Source: an uncultured Bacteroidia bacterium (lineage in GTDB: Bacteria; Bacteroidota; Bacteroidia; Bacteroidales; F082). From it: a DNA stretch of 64,000 bases. Within the stretch, counting starts at the first letter, position 1, and each line of letters begins with the position of its first letter. Below the pieces are notes generated by a model that was given only the letters and a program-made list of their open reading frames with translations, was not told where the DNA came from and ran no database searches. Of this stretch, positions 42,901 to 51,923 are shown one piece after another. The translations under genes and the position numbers were made by a program. The stretch spans positions 37,536 through 101,535 of the forward strand of contig CACYHP010000006.1 of assembly GCA_902774295.1 (NCBI GenBank), written 5' to 3'.

Positions 42901-44140
42901 TTATAGCGTAAGCCATAAACGACCCTCAAACGGGGACGGCTTCGACATCGTTATTGGCAATCCTCCTTATATTAGTGCACCAACGCAAATAGCATCCCCA
43001 GAACTAAATGAACAGCGCCAACGAATTGTCGGTTGCAAGAATTACAAATCACTCAATGAGAAGTGGGATTTGTATGTTCCATTCATGGAACTTGGTCTGC
43101 AACTTCTTTGTCCTAAGGGAATTTTCTCAATGATTGTGCCTTATCCTTTGACAAACCAGAAGTATGGCAAGAAGCTCCGTAAGATGATTGCTGAAGAATA
43201 TCGTTTGTTGGAGATTGCAGATCTAAATGGCACAAAGATATTTGAGAATGCCACAGTCAGCAACTGTATTCCTTTCATACAAAATGTTCCACCTTCTGGA
43301 GAGCTGCGCATATCTCAAATATTTGAGGATAGGACTATTCGTGAAGTCCTTCGTAAGAGACCAGAGCAACTTAAACAAGATGAGAACAAATATGTTTGGA
43401 ATCTAACAGCCGAAGAACGGACAAACAATCGCTATGCAGATATGAATGTCCTTGGCGATTTTTGTTATATCAGTGTTGGTATGGTCGTAAATGCTGATGA
43501 AAAGGATGCAAAAGGAGCATTCAAAAAAGAAGACTTAATTAGCGATACATACGACGAAATTCATAGTCGCAAATACATTGAGGCCAAAGACATAGACAAA
43601 TATCAGGTTAAGCGTGTCCGTTATCTTGAATGGAATACGGAACGCTGTCCAGATAAATTACGTCGTCCAACTTTCAGAGAGTTATATGATTGTCCTAAAC
43701 TAATCATGAATTGCTTGGGTACAATCAATGTAACTATTGACGATGACGAACACTTCCTTCATAACCATTCCATCTATTGTGCTATACTTTGGAAAGAACT
43801 TAAAGGTGTTTCCAACAAAAGTATATCATCAAGCGTGAAGAAATTCTGTAAATACAATAGGACTGAAATGGAAGATATGTCTGAGGATGTAAATCAGTTC
43901 TATCTTCTTGGTGTCCTCAATTCCTCCAAAGCAGATAAATTGTTGGCCGACCAGCGAGGCGGAGATTACCATATCTATCCTGAACATATCCGAAATCTAC
44001 CTATAACACTGCCAGATAAAGAGCTACAAGATGCTATTGGCAATATCGCAAAAGAGATATTAGCACGTAGAACCAACAACCAAGATTATTCTGACTTGGC
44101 TCAACAAATCGATAATCTTGTAGAACAACTCTATCCATAA
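42884..44140 (+). CDS. Silent cassette 1: C-terminal half of an Eco57I-type DNA methyltransferase
   Basis: An open frame of 418 codons that starts in the middle of a methyltransferase: RPSNGDGFDIVIGNPPY is motif IV plus its lead-in, and all N-terminal motifs (motif I, FYTP) are missing. What follows is the target-recognition part, ending IGNIAKEILARR...NLVEQLYP. The ATG at 42884 gives a few unrelated-looking residues and overlaps the invertase gene, so independent translation is doubtful. After inversion at CGACCCTCAAA (42920-42930) with the active gene, it would continue that gene in frame and yield a protein of about 1053 residues. It has no promoter of its own that I can see. Confidence 0.85.
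   Translation: MAFTIDYSVSHKRPSNGDGFDIVIGNPPYISAPTQIASPELNEQRQRIVGCKNYKSLNEKWDLYVPFMELGLQLLCPKGIFSMIVPYPLTNQKYGKKLRKMIAEEYRLLEIADLNGTKIFENATVSNCIPFIQNVPPSGELRISQIFEDRTIREVLRKRPEQLKQDENKYVWNLTAEERTNNRYADMNVLGDFCYISVGMVVNADEKDAKGAFKKEDLISDTYDEIHSRKYIEAKDIDKYQVKRVRYLEWNTERCPDKLRRPTFRELYDCPKLIMNCLGTINVTIDDDEHFLHNHSIYCAILWKELKGVSNKSISSSVKKFCKYNRTEMEDMSEDVNQFYLLGVLNSSKADKLLADQRGGDYHIYPEHIRNLPITLPDKELQDAIGNIAKEILARRTNNQDYSDLAQQIDNLVEQLYP
42920..42957 (+). other. Putative crossover site A (cassette 1)
   Basis: CGACCCTCAAA is identical to the active gene at the same codons (Arg-Pro-Ser-Lys/Asn). Beyond it the bases diverge at wobble positions while the peptide GFDIVIGNPPY stays the same. Orientation is opposite to site C. 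Confidence 0.6.
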
Positions 44141-44152
44141 TGATAGCGTGTT

Positions 44153-44183
44153 GACCCTCAAAAGAGGGCTTTGATATTGTCAT
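44153..44183 (+). other. Putative crossover site B (cassette 2)
   Basis: 31 bases identical, in inverted orientation, to site C (46283-46313) in the expressed gene. The core GACCCTCAAAAGAGGGCT contains a dyad CCCTC-AAAA-GAGGG. Just after these 31 bases, wobble differences begin. Confidence 0.75.
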
Positions 44184-45210
44184 TGGCAACCCTCCTTATG
44201 GTGCTAAATATGACAATCAAACAAAGCGGTATTATCAAAACACATATATTACAGCGAAAAATATCAGGGGATTACAAAAAGCATCCCTCGATACATATAC
44301 GCTGTTTATCGAACTGGGTTATAACTTGCTCAGAAAAGACGGCAGCTTCGCTTATATTGTGCCAATATCGTTGACATCAAGTGATTCACTGACTGGAGTG
44401 CACCGTATTTTAATGGAGAACTGCGACACGGTGCATATTTCATCATACGCAGTTCGACCCAAACCAGTATTTGAGAATGCCGTGGTCAACACTTCAATTC
44501 TTCTTTTCCATAAAACGGAAACACCTTGCCAGCATCTTTATTCTACAAAGATGCACAGGCGAGGTAATGAGTTTGATTTGCAGAAGTTGATAGATAATCT
44601 TCAATTTGTTGATGTAAAAGGCCAAACGCTCTATGGACGTATTCCCAAAATAGGAACAGAGATAGAGAAGACTATTCTTCGCAAACTATTTAACAAATCG
44701 AAACTCGACTCATATATACGTACATATGGAAGCCCCATTATATATAGGTTTGCTGGAGGACGATACTTTAAGGTTGTAACTAATTATAGTAATGGTTCGT
44801 CGGCAGAACGAACGATATATTTCGATGACCATAAAATTGCTGATGCGATTGGCTGCATTCTTAGCAGCAACTTGTCTTTTTGGTTTTATCAGATATTCTC
44901 AGATAATTTGAACTGGAAAACTTATGAGATTGAAAACTTCACCATTCCACATCTTACAGATGGGAACATTGATTATCTCGATGTTCTTTATGCTCGCTAC
45001 CTCACAGATATAGAAGCAAAAGCCAATGTAAGAACGACCTCTGGCGAATCCACATATAATGTTGATTCTTTCAAGGAATATAAGATAGTACGCTCAAAAG
45101 CTATTATTGATGAGATTGACGACTATATTTGCCCATTATATGGACTGACACAAGAGGAAACAGAATTCATAAAGAATTATGAATTGGAGTTTAGACTGGC
45201 TGGAGAGTAG
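44155..45210 (+). pseudogene. Silent cassette 2: C-terminal half of an Eco57I-type DNA methyltransferase
   Basis: A start-less reading frame. It begins at the crossover site with PSKEGFDIVIGNPPYGAKYDN and continues through DTYTLFIELGYNLLRKDGSFAYIVP to EIDDYICPLYGLTQEETEFIKNYELEF. An in-frame TGA (44152-44154) sits immediately before, and an ATG only occurs at 44326, beyond motif IV. It is therefore a storage cassette and not an independent gene. Joined to the N-terminal 648 residues of the active gene by inversion between 44153-44183 and 46283-46313 it would give a protein of about 999 residues with another recognition domain. Confidence 0.85.
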
Positions 45211-45213
45211 AAA

Positions 45214-45249
45214 AAGATTGTGGAAGAGCTATACGCCTTCCACAATCTT
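45214..45249. repeat. Perfect 13-bp inverted repeat at the convergent 3' ends
   Basis: AAGATTGTGGAAG (45214-45226) and CTTCCACAATCTT (45237-45249) around a 10-base spacer. The right arm encodes the last residues (KIVEG) of the active methyltransferase. The left arm, just after the cassette 2 stop, encodes the same peptide if read on. It may be a relic of homologous 3' ends and can also act as a hairpin between converging transcripts. Confidence 0.85.
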
Positions 45250-48200
45250 AATGTCATCTTCAGATAGCCTGAACAAATCATAAACGTAGTTGTTTATCTG
45301 GGATTCCAACAAAGAAACATCTGAGTCAGAATCCTTTTGTTTCAGCGCTATTATCTTGTTTACAATACGAACAATGTTCTCTTGCTGTTGCATACTTGCC
45401 TTTGGAATTGGTAATTGCTCATAAAGGTAAGTTTGGATTTCAGGAAAAACATCCTCTTTTTTGGTAGAAAACTTCTTTTTATAATAAAAATTGAGAGCAC
45501 TTGAATTTATTAATGCTAAAACATACTTGGTGGAGAATCCCTTACCTTCATCTATTTTTATACCATATACATTCTTGCTGAAAGCATACATGGAATCTGA
45601 TATTGCAGCTTCCAGTTGAGTATCAACTCGACGAAGGTATATCATGTTAGAATCAAAGAATGAGGCTAAACGTTTATATTCTTTATGACTGACATCCAAG
45701 AATGTGTTATTCCAGGAGATAGAATACTTTTTCATGTCTTGCCCAATTAAGGACGGTATGCCTGCCAATGTGCCCCTCAATACCTTTTTAGAGATCTCAG
45801 CTCCTCTTTTCGATAAAGAAATGTCTTTAAGCGTTGTCTCACAAGACATTTTTGTAAGTATTTTGATAAGTTCTTTATCCATTCCTGTAGTCCATTCCTT
45901 ATGTAAGTTAGTTGAACAGTAAGCAAGATTAAGTGATAACAAGCTCTGGAAGGTTCTTTTTTCTTCGTCATACTTGTATAAGTCTATCTCTTCTTTTTTG
46001 ATTTTGATATTAGAAAGGAGAATGATTGTGTTTTCTGTAACTACTGATTCAAATGGATTGCAGAATGCTATAAAGTGTACAAATAACTGTTCCTCAAAAG
46101 TTATTCTCATTTTCTCATCTTCCAGATTTAGCATCCAGAATTTGGGCGTAATGTAACATAAATAACCTTTCTTCGCCATAAGACTCTTTATGGCTATTTC
46201 ATAGAACATCTTGTATAAATCAGTATTCCAGTCAAATTGTGGATAGTCACACTTGTTAACTACCACATAGGGCGGATTGCCTATGACAATATCAAAGCCC
46301 TCTTTTGAGGGTCGCGAGAATACATCGTGAAACCATGTATGCCAAAGAAAAAACTGATTGTTTGAAGACATATCAATATCACCAAAGTCAATATTGATGC
46401 CCTGTTCGTATAGTTCTTTCTTAACAATATCGGCAATTTCCTCTCTTAATTGTACCTTCTTGTTATGTTCAGGACAAGTATAATAATCTTCCAGTTTATC
46501 ACGCAAGCTCTTGCGATATACGTCTAACATATTATCAAAGAAAGTAAGCGAGTCACCAGCATTTACTTTCTTTTCTGCCATTGTAGATAGATCAGCTCCT
46601 TTGTATTGCTCCAAGAGTGAGTTTCCTTGCATTATCTTGAAATCAAGGTTTGGTAGTGCCTCAGGAGACTTCTCGTCTACAATTAGCGAGAGCCAGAAAC
46701 GTAGTCGGGCAATATCAATCGCGCCACGCTCGATGTCAACGCCGTAGATGTTATTCTGTATGATATGGCGTTTGATATTTGCTGCATTCTCAACAATATT
46801 TGGCTCAATTGCAGAACGACAGAAAAATAGTTCACGCAGCAATCCCATCGGGAAGGCGCCAGAGCCTATTGCAGGGTCACAAATCTTTACATCAATGAGC
46901 TTTTGATCGATTTCCTCTTTCAAATCACCAAGCAATTCTGCATCGTGAGTAGTAACAAACTGGCGAATACGCTCCTTGTCTTCTTCCTTTTGGTCTGTTT
47001 GTAGATAGGCAATCAGACTTTCACGACACATATACTGCACTATCTCCTTTGGCGTGTAGAATGCACCCTTATCCTTGTTATCCTCCAGCAGGTTTTCAAA
47101 GATTCGCCCAAGCATTTCAGGGTCAACGCCAACTTCTGCATCGTTGGGGTCGTTCTCATCAATGGTGAAATTGTATTGTGAAAGCATCGTGAGCAAGTTT
47201 CCGAAGTATTCAGCAGGAAAATAGCTCGGTTTCTTATCGAGGTCGTCACGCTCAAACAAGCCACCATTAAGATATGGTATGCGACATTTGCCGATGCCAT
47301 TAACCTCTGTATCATAAAGGTCTCCCTTGTCGGAACGATTACGGTCTAATCCTTCTGCAAACAAATCCTCCAAAATATCATCGAGGAAATTAGCCTTTTG
47401 CCTGTCACTGGCGTTTTGGAATAGTTTCAGCATAAAGTCGCGGTCGCCTTCGCCCCATTCCTTACCAGCAGGAACGCCTAACCAACCCTTCTTTTGAAGA
47501 AAGTGCAAGAACACAATACGTCCAAGGAGTTTTTTCACATAATCACGGATGGGCTTTTCTTCGCGTTCACAAATCTTGTCTGCTGTCATTCCTGTATGGT
47601 CAAAATCCGAGTCAATGAAATCCTGTCGCATTCCATTAGCAGGGTCAACCATGTAATTGACAAATGCTTCGTACTGTGCCTTATACTTGCCAAAGAACTC
47701 TTTTGACAAAGCTTCAACGTTGAAGGCTTCCTCGATGTCTTTAATATCAAGGAGATCACGCTTTTCATAGAGGGCCATAAAATTGTCAGTTGCCGTGCGG
47801 CACGACTGACCAGGACCAAGGAGGAAGGTATAACGCTTGCTGTCTGTCGTTTCTTCCTTGTTGCCACTCTTGCGACAATATGTGAAACGCCAATCCCATC
47901 TGGTATCATCATCGTAATGGAACAACATGAATGCACATGAGAACTGATCCATTACGGTACGGATGAGCCGTTGAATGTTCACCCGATTGCGTTCCATCAT
48001 TACACGGTCGCTGACCGTGACATCGAAAATCTGTAATGGTTCTACGCCCACGTACATCTTTCCAACTTGCTTGATGCTTCGTATTCCAGTGGATTCAGCC
48101 AATTGTCTGCGATCTGGCTGACTATCCAGAAGCTCTGCTTCATATCCATTCTCAAAATCATCTTCACCAAAAATAGGAAAGATGACATTGTTCAGAAACG

Positions 48201-48255
48201 AACTCCAGCCTTGGTAACGGCTGCTCAGATATACTTTCAGCGACTCTTTATTCAT
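45229..48255 (-). CDS. Eco57I-type adenine DNA methyltransferase with exchangeable C-terminal half
   Basis: A 1008-residue N6-adenine methyltransferase. KGAFYTPKEIVQYM (396-409) and motif I ICDPAIGSGAF (458-468) bind S-adenosylmethionine, and motif IV IGNPPY (658-663) is catalytic. The first 220 residues are an unassigned N-terminal domain (LQIFDVTVSDRVMMERNRVNIQRL). From residue 651 on comes the target-recognition half, ending LESQINNYVYDLFRLSEDD. The boundary coincides with the crossover site at codons 649-651, and two silent alternative halves lie downstream in opposite orientation. It is co-transcribed with the PLD-helicase (12-base gap). Presumed to set the specificity of, and protect against, the restriction partner. 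Confidence 0.9.
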   Translation of the reverse strand: MNKESLKVYLSSRYQGWSSFLNNVIFPIFGEDDFENGYEAELLDSQPDRRQLAESTGIRSIKQVGKMYVGVEPLQIFDVTVSDRVMMERNRVNIQRLIRTVMDQFSCAFMLFHYDDDTRWDWRFTYCRKSGNKEETTDSKRYTFLLGPGQSCRTATDNFMALYEKRDLLDIKDIEEAFNVEALSKEFFGKYKAQYEAFVNYMVDPANGMRQDFIDSDFDHTGMTADKICEREEKPIRDYVKKLLGRIVFLHFLQKKGWLGVPAGKEWGEGDRDFMLKLFQNASDRQKANFLDDILEDLFAEGLDRNRSDKGDLYDTEVNGIGKCRIPYLNGGLFERDDLDKKPSYFPAEYFGNLLTMLSQYNFTIDENDPNDAEVGVDPEMLGRIFENLLEDNKDKGAFYTPKEIVQYMCRESLIAYLQTDQKEEDKERIRQFVTTHDAELLGDLKEEIDQKLIDVKICDPAIGSGAFPMGLLRELFFCRSAIEPNIVENAANIKRHIIQNNIYGVDIERGAIDIARLRFWLSLIVDEKSPEALPNLDFKIMQGNSLLEQYKGADLSTMAEKKVNAGDSLTFFDNMLDVYRKSLRDKLEDYYTCPEHNKKVQLREEIADIVKKELYEQGINIDFGDIDMSSNNQFFLWHTWFHDVFSRPSKEGFDIVIGNPPYVVVNKCDYPQFDWNTDLYKMFYEIAIKSLMAKKGYLCYITPKFWMLNLEDEKMRITFEEQLFVHFIAFCNPFESVVTENTIILLSNIKIKKEEIDLYKYDEEKRTFQSLLSLNLAYCSTNLHKEWTTGMDKELIKILTKMSCETTLKDISLSKRGAEISKKVLRGTLAGIPSLIGQDMKKYSISWNNTFLDVSHKEYKRLASFFDSNMIYLRRVDTQLEAAISDSMYAFSKNVYGIKIDEGKGFSTKYVLALINSSALNFYYKKKFSTKKEDVFPEIQTYLYEQLPIPKASMQQQENIVRIVNKIIALKQKDSDSDVSLLESQINNYVYDLFRLSEDDIKIVEGV
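46283..46313 (-). other. Putative crossover site C (in the expressed methyltransferase)
   Basis: Read on the minus strand it begins GACCCTCAAAAGAGGGCTTT and is identical for 31 bases to site B. It encodes PSKEGFDIV immediately before NPPY. Inversion with B flips about 2.1 kb; inversion with A flips about 3.4 kb. Confidence 0.75.
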
Positions 48256-48267
48256 GGCTCATTCTGT

Positions 48268-51200
48268 TTACTTTATTGTTCCTAAAATGATTGCAGCCTC
48301 GCCTTGTTTGCTTTCTACATTTGCTACAAGTTTGCCAATCTCCCTCTCCAGAATATCGTCTACATCCTGCTGCTCTATTGAAAACAGGCGTGACTCCCGT
48401 TCTTCAAGTTCTTGTCCAATGACCAGCATTTTCTTGATGATGTCAAAACTACCTTTATCGGCGAGTTTTCTTGCGCTCTTTAAGAGATTCTTGGAATGGG
48501 CAGATATATCTTCGCTACTGTATAATTTCACAATAATTTCAAGAGCCTGTGTTCGTTTGTCGCCAGCTCTTGACTTATTGATGCGCACAAAGTATTGATT
48601 GTACGTTTTGATGGCATCAGCCGACAATTGCTGCCAGTTTTCGGGCAGAGGAACACGCTTAGCATTTTCATCCACCTTAATATCTTCAAGAAGTTCAAGC
48701 AAGGATATTATCTGGGCATTCTGTTGTCCATCCACCTCTTTCCTTATTCTGACAGCCAATCTTGCAGAACGATGTGCTTTCACGATGAAATATGCCGTGC
48801 CACTTTCTGCTTGGGCTATCTGCCAGTCATCATCAGCCTGTTCTATCTGGATATAACGCTCTGGGCGTGAGTCCTTATACTGTTTCAATTCAAATACATA
48901 CTTCTGTAATGGTGATTCCTCACCATCTACGGCTTTTGCTATGTCATAATGTACAACACTTTCTTCCTCTGAGAATATCTTGCTATCTTCTCCAAACAAC
49001 ACATGGAACGATTGTAGCTTTGTATGTGCCTTGCGAACCAATTGTATCTGGGCATCGCCCTCTGCGCTTGGCATGAAATTATAAACGTAAACAAAAGGCT
49101 CTTTGCTACCAATTCGGTTTACACGCCCAATACGCTGCATCAGTCGTGTAGAATTCCAAGGTGTATCATAATTTAGAACAACATTGGCTCTATGGAGGTT
49201 TACACCTTCTGCCAGAACCTCGGTTGTTATGATGACATCATAATCATCCTTCATTTCTCCTTCATAATTGGCATCAAAGTTCTCTGCAATCGTGTGTTCC
49301 ATCTCATCACGATTGGCAGCAGTAATGACAAGGGCTTTATAGCCTTTAGCCTTAACCGCCCTTGCAAGGGCTTGAACGGTATCAATGGCTTCCGAGAAAA
49401 TCACCAGCTTGCCAGATGTATTCTTTTGAGGATTAAATAACTCTGGTTTGAGGTTCTCTTTAAAAGCATCAAACTTTGGATCTTGGGGATTCTTCGCCCA
49501 TCGGTCGTATAGATTTGAAATAAGCCGGAAGTCCTCTTTCAGTTGGATATAATATTCCTCCTTAAAGTCTTTGCGCTTGTATTCTGCATTCTGTCCCTTT
49601 TCATTTCGACCTTGTTCTGTAAGTTTGACTATTTTGGCTCTAATATCTTCTACACAATCGTTGAATGACACTCGTTTGCCACGTTTCTCCGTTTTTGTTT
49701 CGTAATCAAGTTCCTTGTTTACATCGATTTGCGGACAAACAAAAATTGTGTCATTCTCCCACATCTTAATCATGTTTTCCGTATATCTACGAAGGTTGAG
49801 TAGCGATTGAGAGAAGGCGGTAAACGAACTTTCAAGACGCTTCACAAGAAGTATCTGCATGATAGTGGCAAGCTGTTTTGCCACGTCACTTACACTGCGA
49901 TTGCCTCGACCAGTGTGTTTCTTTTCGTTGGCTGGGTCAACAAAATACTCAATGGCACGATAACGGAAGTATCTTAACCATTCATCAGTTTTTAACTTTT
50001 CTTCCTCAGTTGGAGCAATGATGGTCATGGTGTCAGAAAAAAGTGCAGCCAATTCTTCATCCATGATATATTCAAGATTGTTTGGCCCAACAATTTTCGG
50101 GAAGACCAAACCTTGTGCATCCATATCATCCTTATAGTATTTTTCAACATCAGTTCTCGTGCGACGTTCAAGAATGTCACTTAGGATGCAATCACGGAGC
50201 TTCTTGGAAACTTCATCAAGTCGTTTTCGACGTTCATCGGCAGGGATTTCATGTATGAAGAATCCAGTGTCAACATTTACTTTTGGCTTGCTTATTAGTA
50301 GTTCATATTCTCTGTTTACATCTGCAAAGAACTTCTCGATATTACCACTTTCAGCCTTCTTTAACGTGCTATCTGTATGGTTTCGCTCGAAAAGATATAT
50401 CTGATTCTTCAAATCGTTAGGACAGTTATTCTGTGGCGTGGCAGAAAGTAGTCCAATATATGGGTATACACCAGTATTGAAACCAATCTTCTGTATCAGT
50501 TCATCGAGAGACTGATACATCAATGTAGCACTGTTGCGGAACTTGTGGCTTTCGTCAATGACAATAAAACCATAATTCTTATCTTGTAATGTGCCACCAA
50601 ATTCCCCTGAATCACCACTGTCATCATCGTCATCATCCCAACCTTCATCATCAGCAACATTCCCAATGCGACCCGTTGTAATAAAATCAATGTATGGAGC
50701 TATCTTTTCATCGGAATCTTTGTCGAACATGGCTATAGTCTTCTTCCATCCAGACTGAATGGCAGGCGGTGTAATAACCAAGACTTTACGCTCTCGACCA
50801 TCATCTTCTAGTACAGAGAGAAAACGCTTTATAATCAGTGCTCCAATAATTGTTTTACCAAGTCCCACAACGTCTGCAAGCATAAAGCCTCCATGCTCAT
50901 GCATGATGCCAATGCAACGTTTTACTGCCTCAATCTGATAATCTAGCTTATGGATATTAACGGGCAGGTATGACTCAATCTGTTGTCCGAGCGTTTTATC
51001 AACAACATCACCGAATTTGATTTGTAGTAGCTTTATGTAAAGTTCATAAGGGCTAAAAGGTTCATCTTTGTGTTGATCTTCTTCCTCAACCTTTTTTGTA
51101 ATTGGAGCTTGTTTCAATACTTGCTCCAGAAACTCTTTGTTCCAAGGCTCTGATATGTTCCACTTCTCATTGAACCATTGAATGTGAGTTTTATGATTAT

Positions 51201-51774
51201 GTATAGGGGTTTCTGACAATACTTTGGTTACATCTGTTTCCAGATAATTCAGCTCTGCATTACCCTGTAACCCTTTTTCTGTAAAGTTGGAACTACCAAT
51301 CAATCCATATCCTTTACCAGCATTGATGCCGTCAAAGATATAGCACTTGGAATGAAGAAATTGTGTGGTGTCTTCTTCATTCTTGCGAAATATACGAATC
51401 TGAATCTTAGAATCATCTTCTTCGGTGCAGTACTCAAGAAGAAGGCGTACTGCATTCTCAAATTCTTCCTTTGGTTCCAACTCGCACAGGTCGGTGCGGA
51501 TAAAATCACCAGGATAATTTATATCCTTGTACTTAGGATTTTTGACCTGGGAAGCATACACGTATGGGTCTTTACCTATAAGTAATAGCAACTTCGTTCC
51601 TTTCTTTTCAAGAAAAGTTTTAATATCATCTGTCAATAAAGCAAGTCCGGGTATATCCCAATAACCAGTTGCTATCCTAACAGTATTAATGTCTTCAGAT
51701 GTCAGACATTCTTTCAATGTTTGAAGCATCGAAAGTTGTTCTGAAGAATTGTCAATAAGTGTATTATTCATCAT
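48268..51774 (-). CDS. PLD-nuclease/SNF2-helicase fusion protein
   Basis: An 1168-residue fusion. Residues 30-180 form a phospholipase-D-type nuclease domain with H141-S-K143-CYIFD and G160-SSNFT, the HKD signature. A SNF2/SF2 motor follows: GLGKT at 304-308, a very acidic insert near 378-390, IDESHKF at 406-412, LLSATPQNN, and the second lobe TTEVLAEGVNLHRANVVLNYDTPWN with QRIGRVNRIG. Such proteins translocate on DNA and cut; here it is the likely restriction partner of the methyltransferase 12 bases downstream. Known PLD or helicase defence systems (DISARM, BREX) have additional genes that are absent. Cleavage activity is inferred. Confidence 0.88.
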   Translation of the reverse strand: MMNNTLIDNSSEQLSMLQTLKECLTSEDINTVRIATGYWDIPGLALLTDDIKTFLEKKGTKLLLLIGKDPYVYASQVKNPKYKDINYPGDFIRTDLCELEPKEEFENAVRLLLEYCTEEDDSKIQIRIFRKNEEDTTQFLHSKCYIFDGINAGKGYGLIGSSNFTEKGLQGNAELNYLETDVTKVLSETPIHNHKTHIQWFNEKWNISEPWNKEFLEQVLKQAPITKKVEEEDQHKDEPFSPYELYIKLLQIKFGDVVDKTLGQQIESYLPVNIHKLDYQIEAVKRCIGIMHEHGGFMLADVVGLGKTIIGALIIKRFLSVLEDDGRERKVLVITPPAIQSGWKKTIAMFDKDSDEKIAPYIDFITTGRIGNVADDEGWDDDDDDSGDSGEFGGTLQDKNYGFIVIDESHKFRNSATLMYQSLDELIQKIGFNTGVYPYIGLLSATPQNNCPNDLKNQIYLFERNHTDSTLKKAESGNIEKFFADVNREYELLISKPKVNVDTGFFIHEIPADERRKRLDEVSKKLRDCILSDILERRTRTDVEKYYKDDMDAQGLVFPKIVGPNNLEYIMDEELAALFSDTMTIIAPTEEEKLKTDEWLRYFRYRAIEYFVDPANEKKHTGRGNRSVSDVAKQLATIMQILLVKRLESSFTAFSQSLLNLRRYTENMIKMWENDTIFVCPQIDVNKELDYETKTEKRGKRVSFNDCVEDIRAKIVKLTEQGRNEKGQNAEYKRKDFKEEYYIQLKEDFRLISNLYDRWAKNPQDPKFDAFKENLKPELFNPQKNTSGKLVIFSEAIDTVQALARAVKAKGYKALVITAANRDEMEHTIAENFDANYEGEMKDDYDVIITTEVLAEGVNLHRANVVLNYDTPWNSTRLMQRIGRVNRIGSKEPFVYVYNFMPSAEGDAQIQLVRKAHTKLQSFHVLFGEDSKIFSEEESVVHYDIAKAVDGEESPLQKYVFELKQYKDSRPERYIQIEQADDDWQIAQAESGTAYFIVKAHRSARLAVRIRKEVDGQQNAQIISLLELLEDIKVDENAKRVPLPENWQQLSADAIKTYNQYFVRINKSRAGDKRTQALEIIVKLYSSEDISAHSKNLLKSARKLADKGSFDIIKKMLVIGQELEERESRLFSIEQQDVDDILEREIGKLVANVESKQGEAAIILGTIK

Positions 51775-51841
51775 TGCATCATATTCGGCGCATCATTATA
51801 ATCTGATGATGATTTGATTATCTTTTTGTTTTACGACCCTA

Positions 51842-51849
51842 CAAAAATA
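51842..51849 (-). promoter_or_regulatory. -7 box of the helicase-methyltransferase operon
   Basis: Minus-strand TATTTTTG, 67 bases upstream of the ATG at 51774. It lies outside the predicted invertible segments, so expression of the operon should not switch on and off. Confidence 0.45.
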
Positions 51850-51923
51850 CAAAATTTTCTCACCTATTTCATTTTTGGGCACTTTTTGTAAAATTTTTTT
51901 AACATTTCCGTTTTTTAGCTTAT

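Noticed and set aside
44171..44374. 67-residue ORF at the start of cassette 2
   Set aside because: It is in a different frame from the methyltransferase cassette, which is open from 44155 to 45210 and carries the NPPY motif.
42247..51774. BREX or DISARM system around the methyltransferase and helicase
   Set aside because: No pglZ, brxC, brxL, drmA or DUF1998 (drmB) gene is present. The methyltransferase N-terminus and the PLD-SNF2 fusion form only a two-gene unit.
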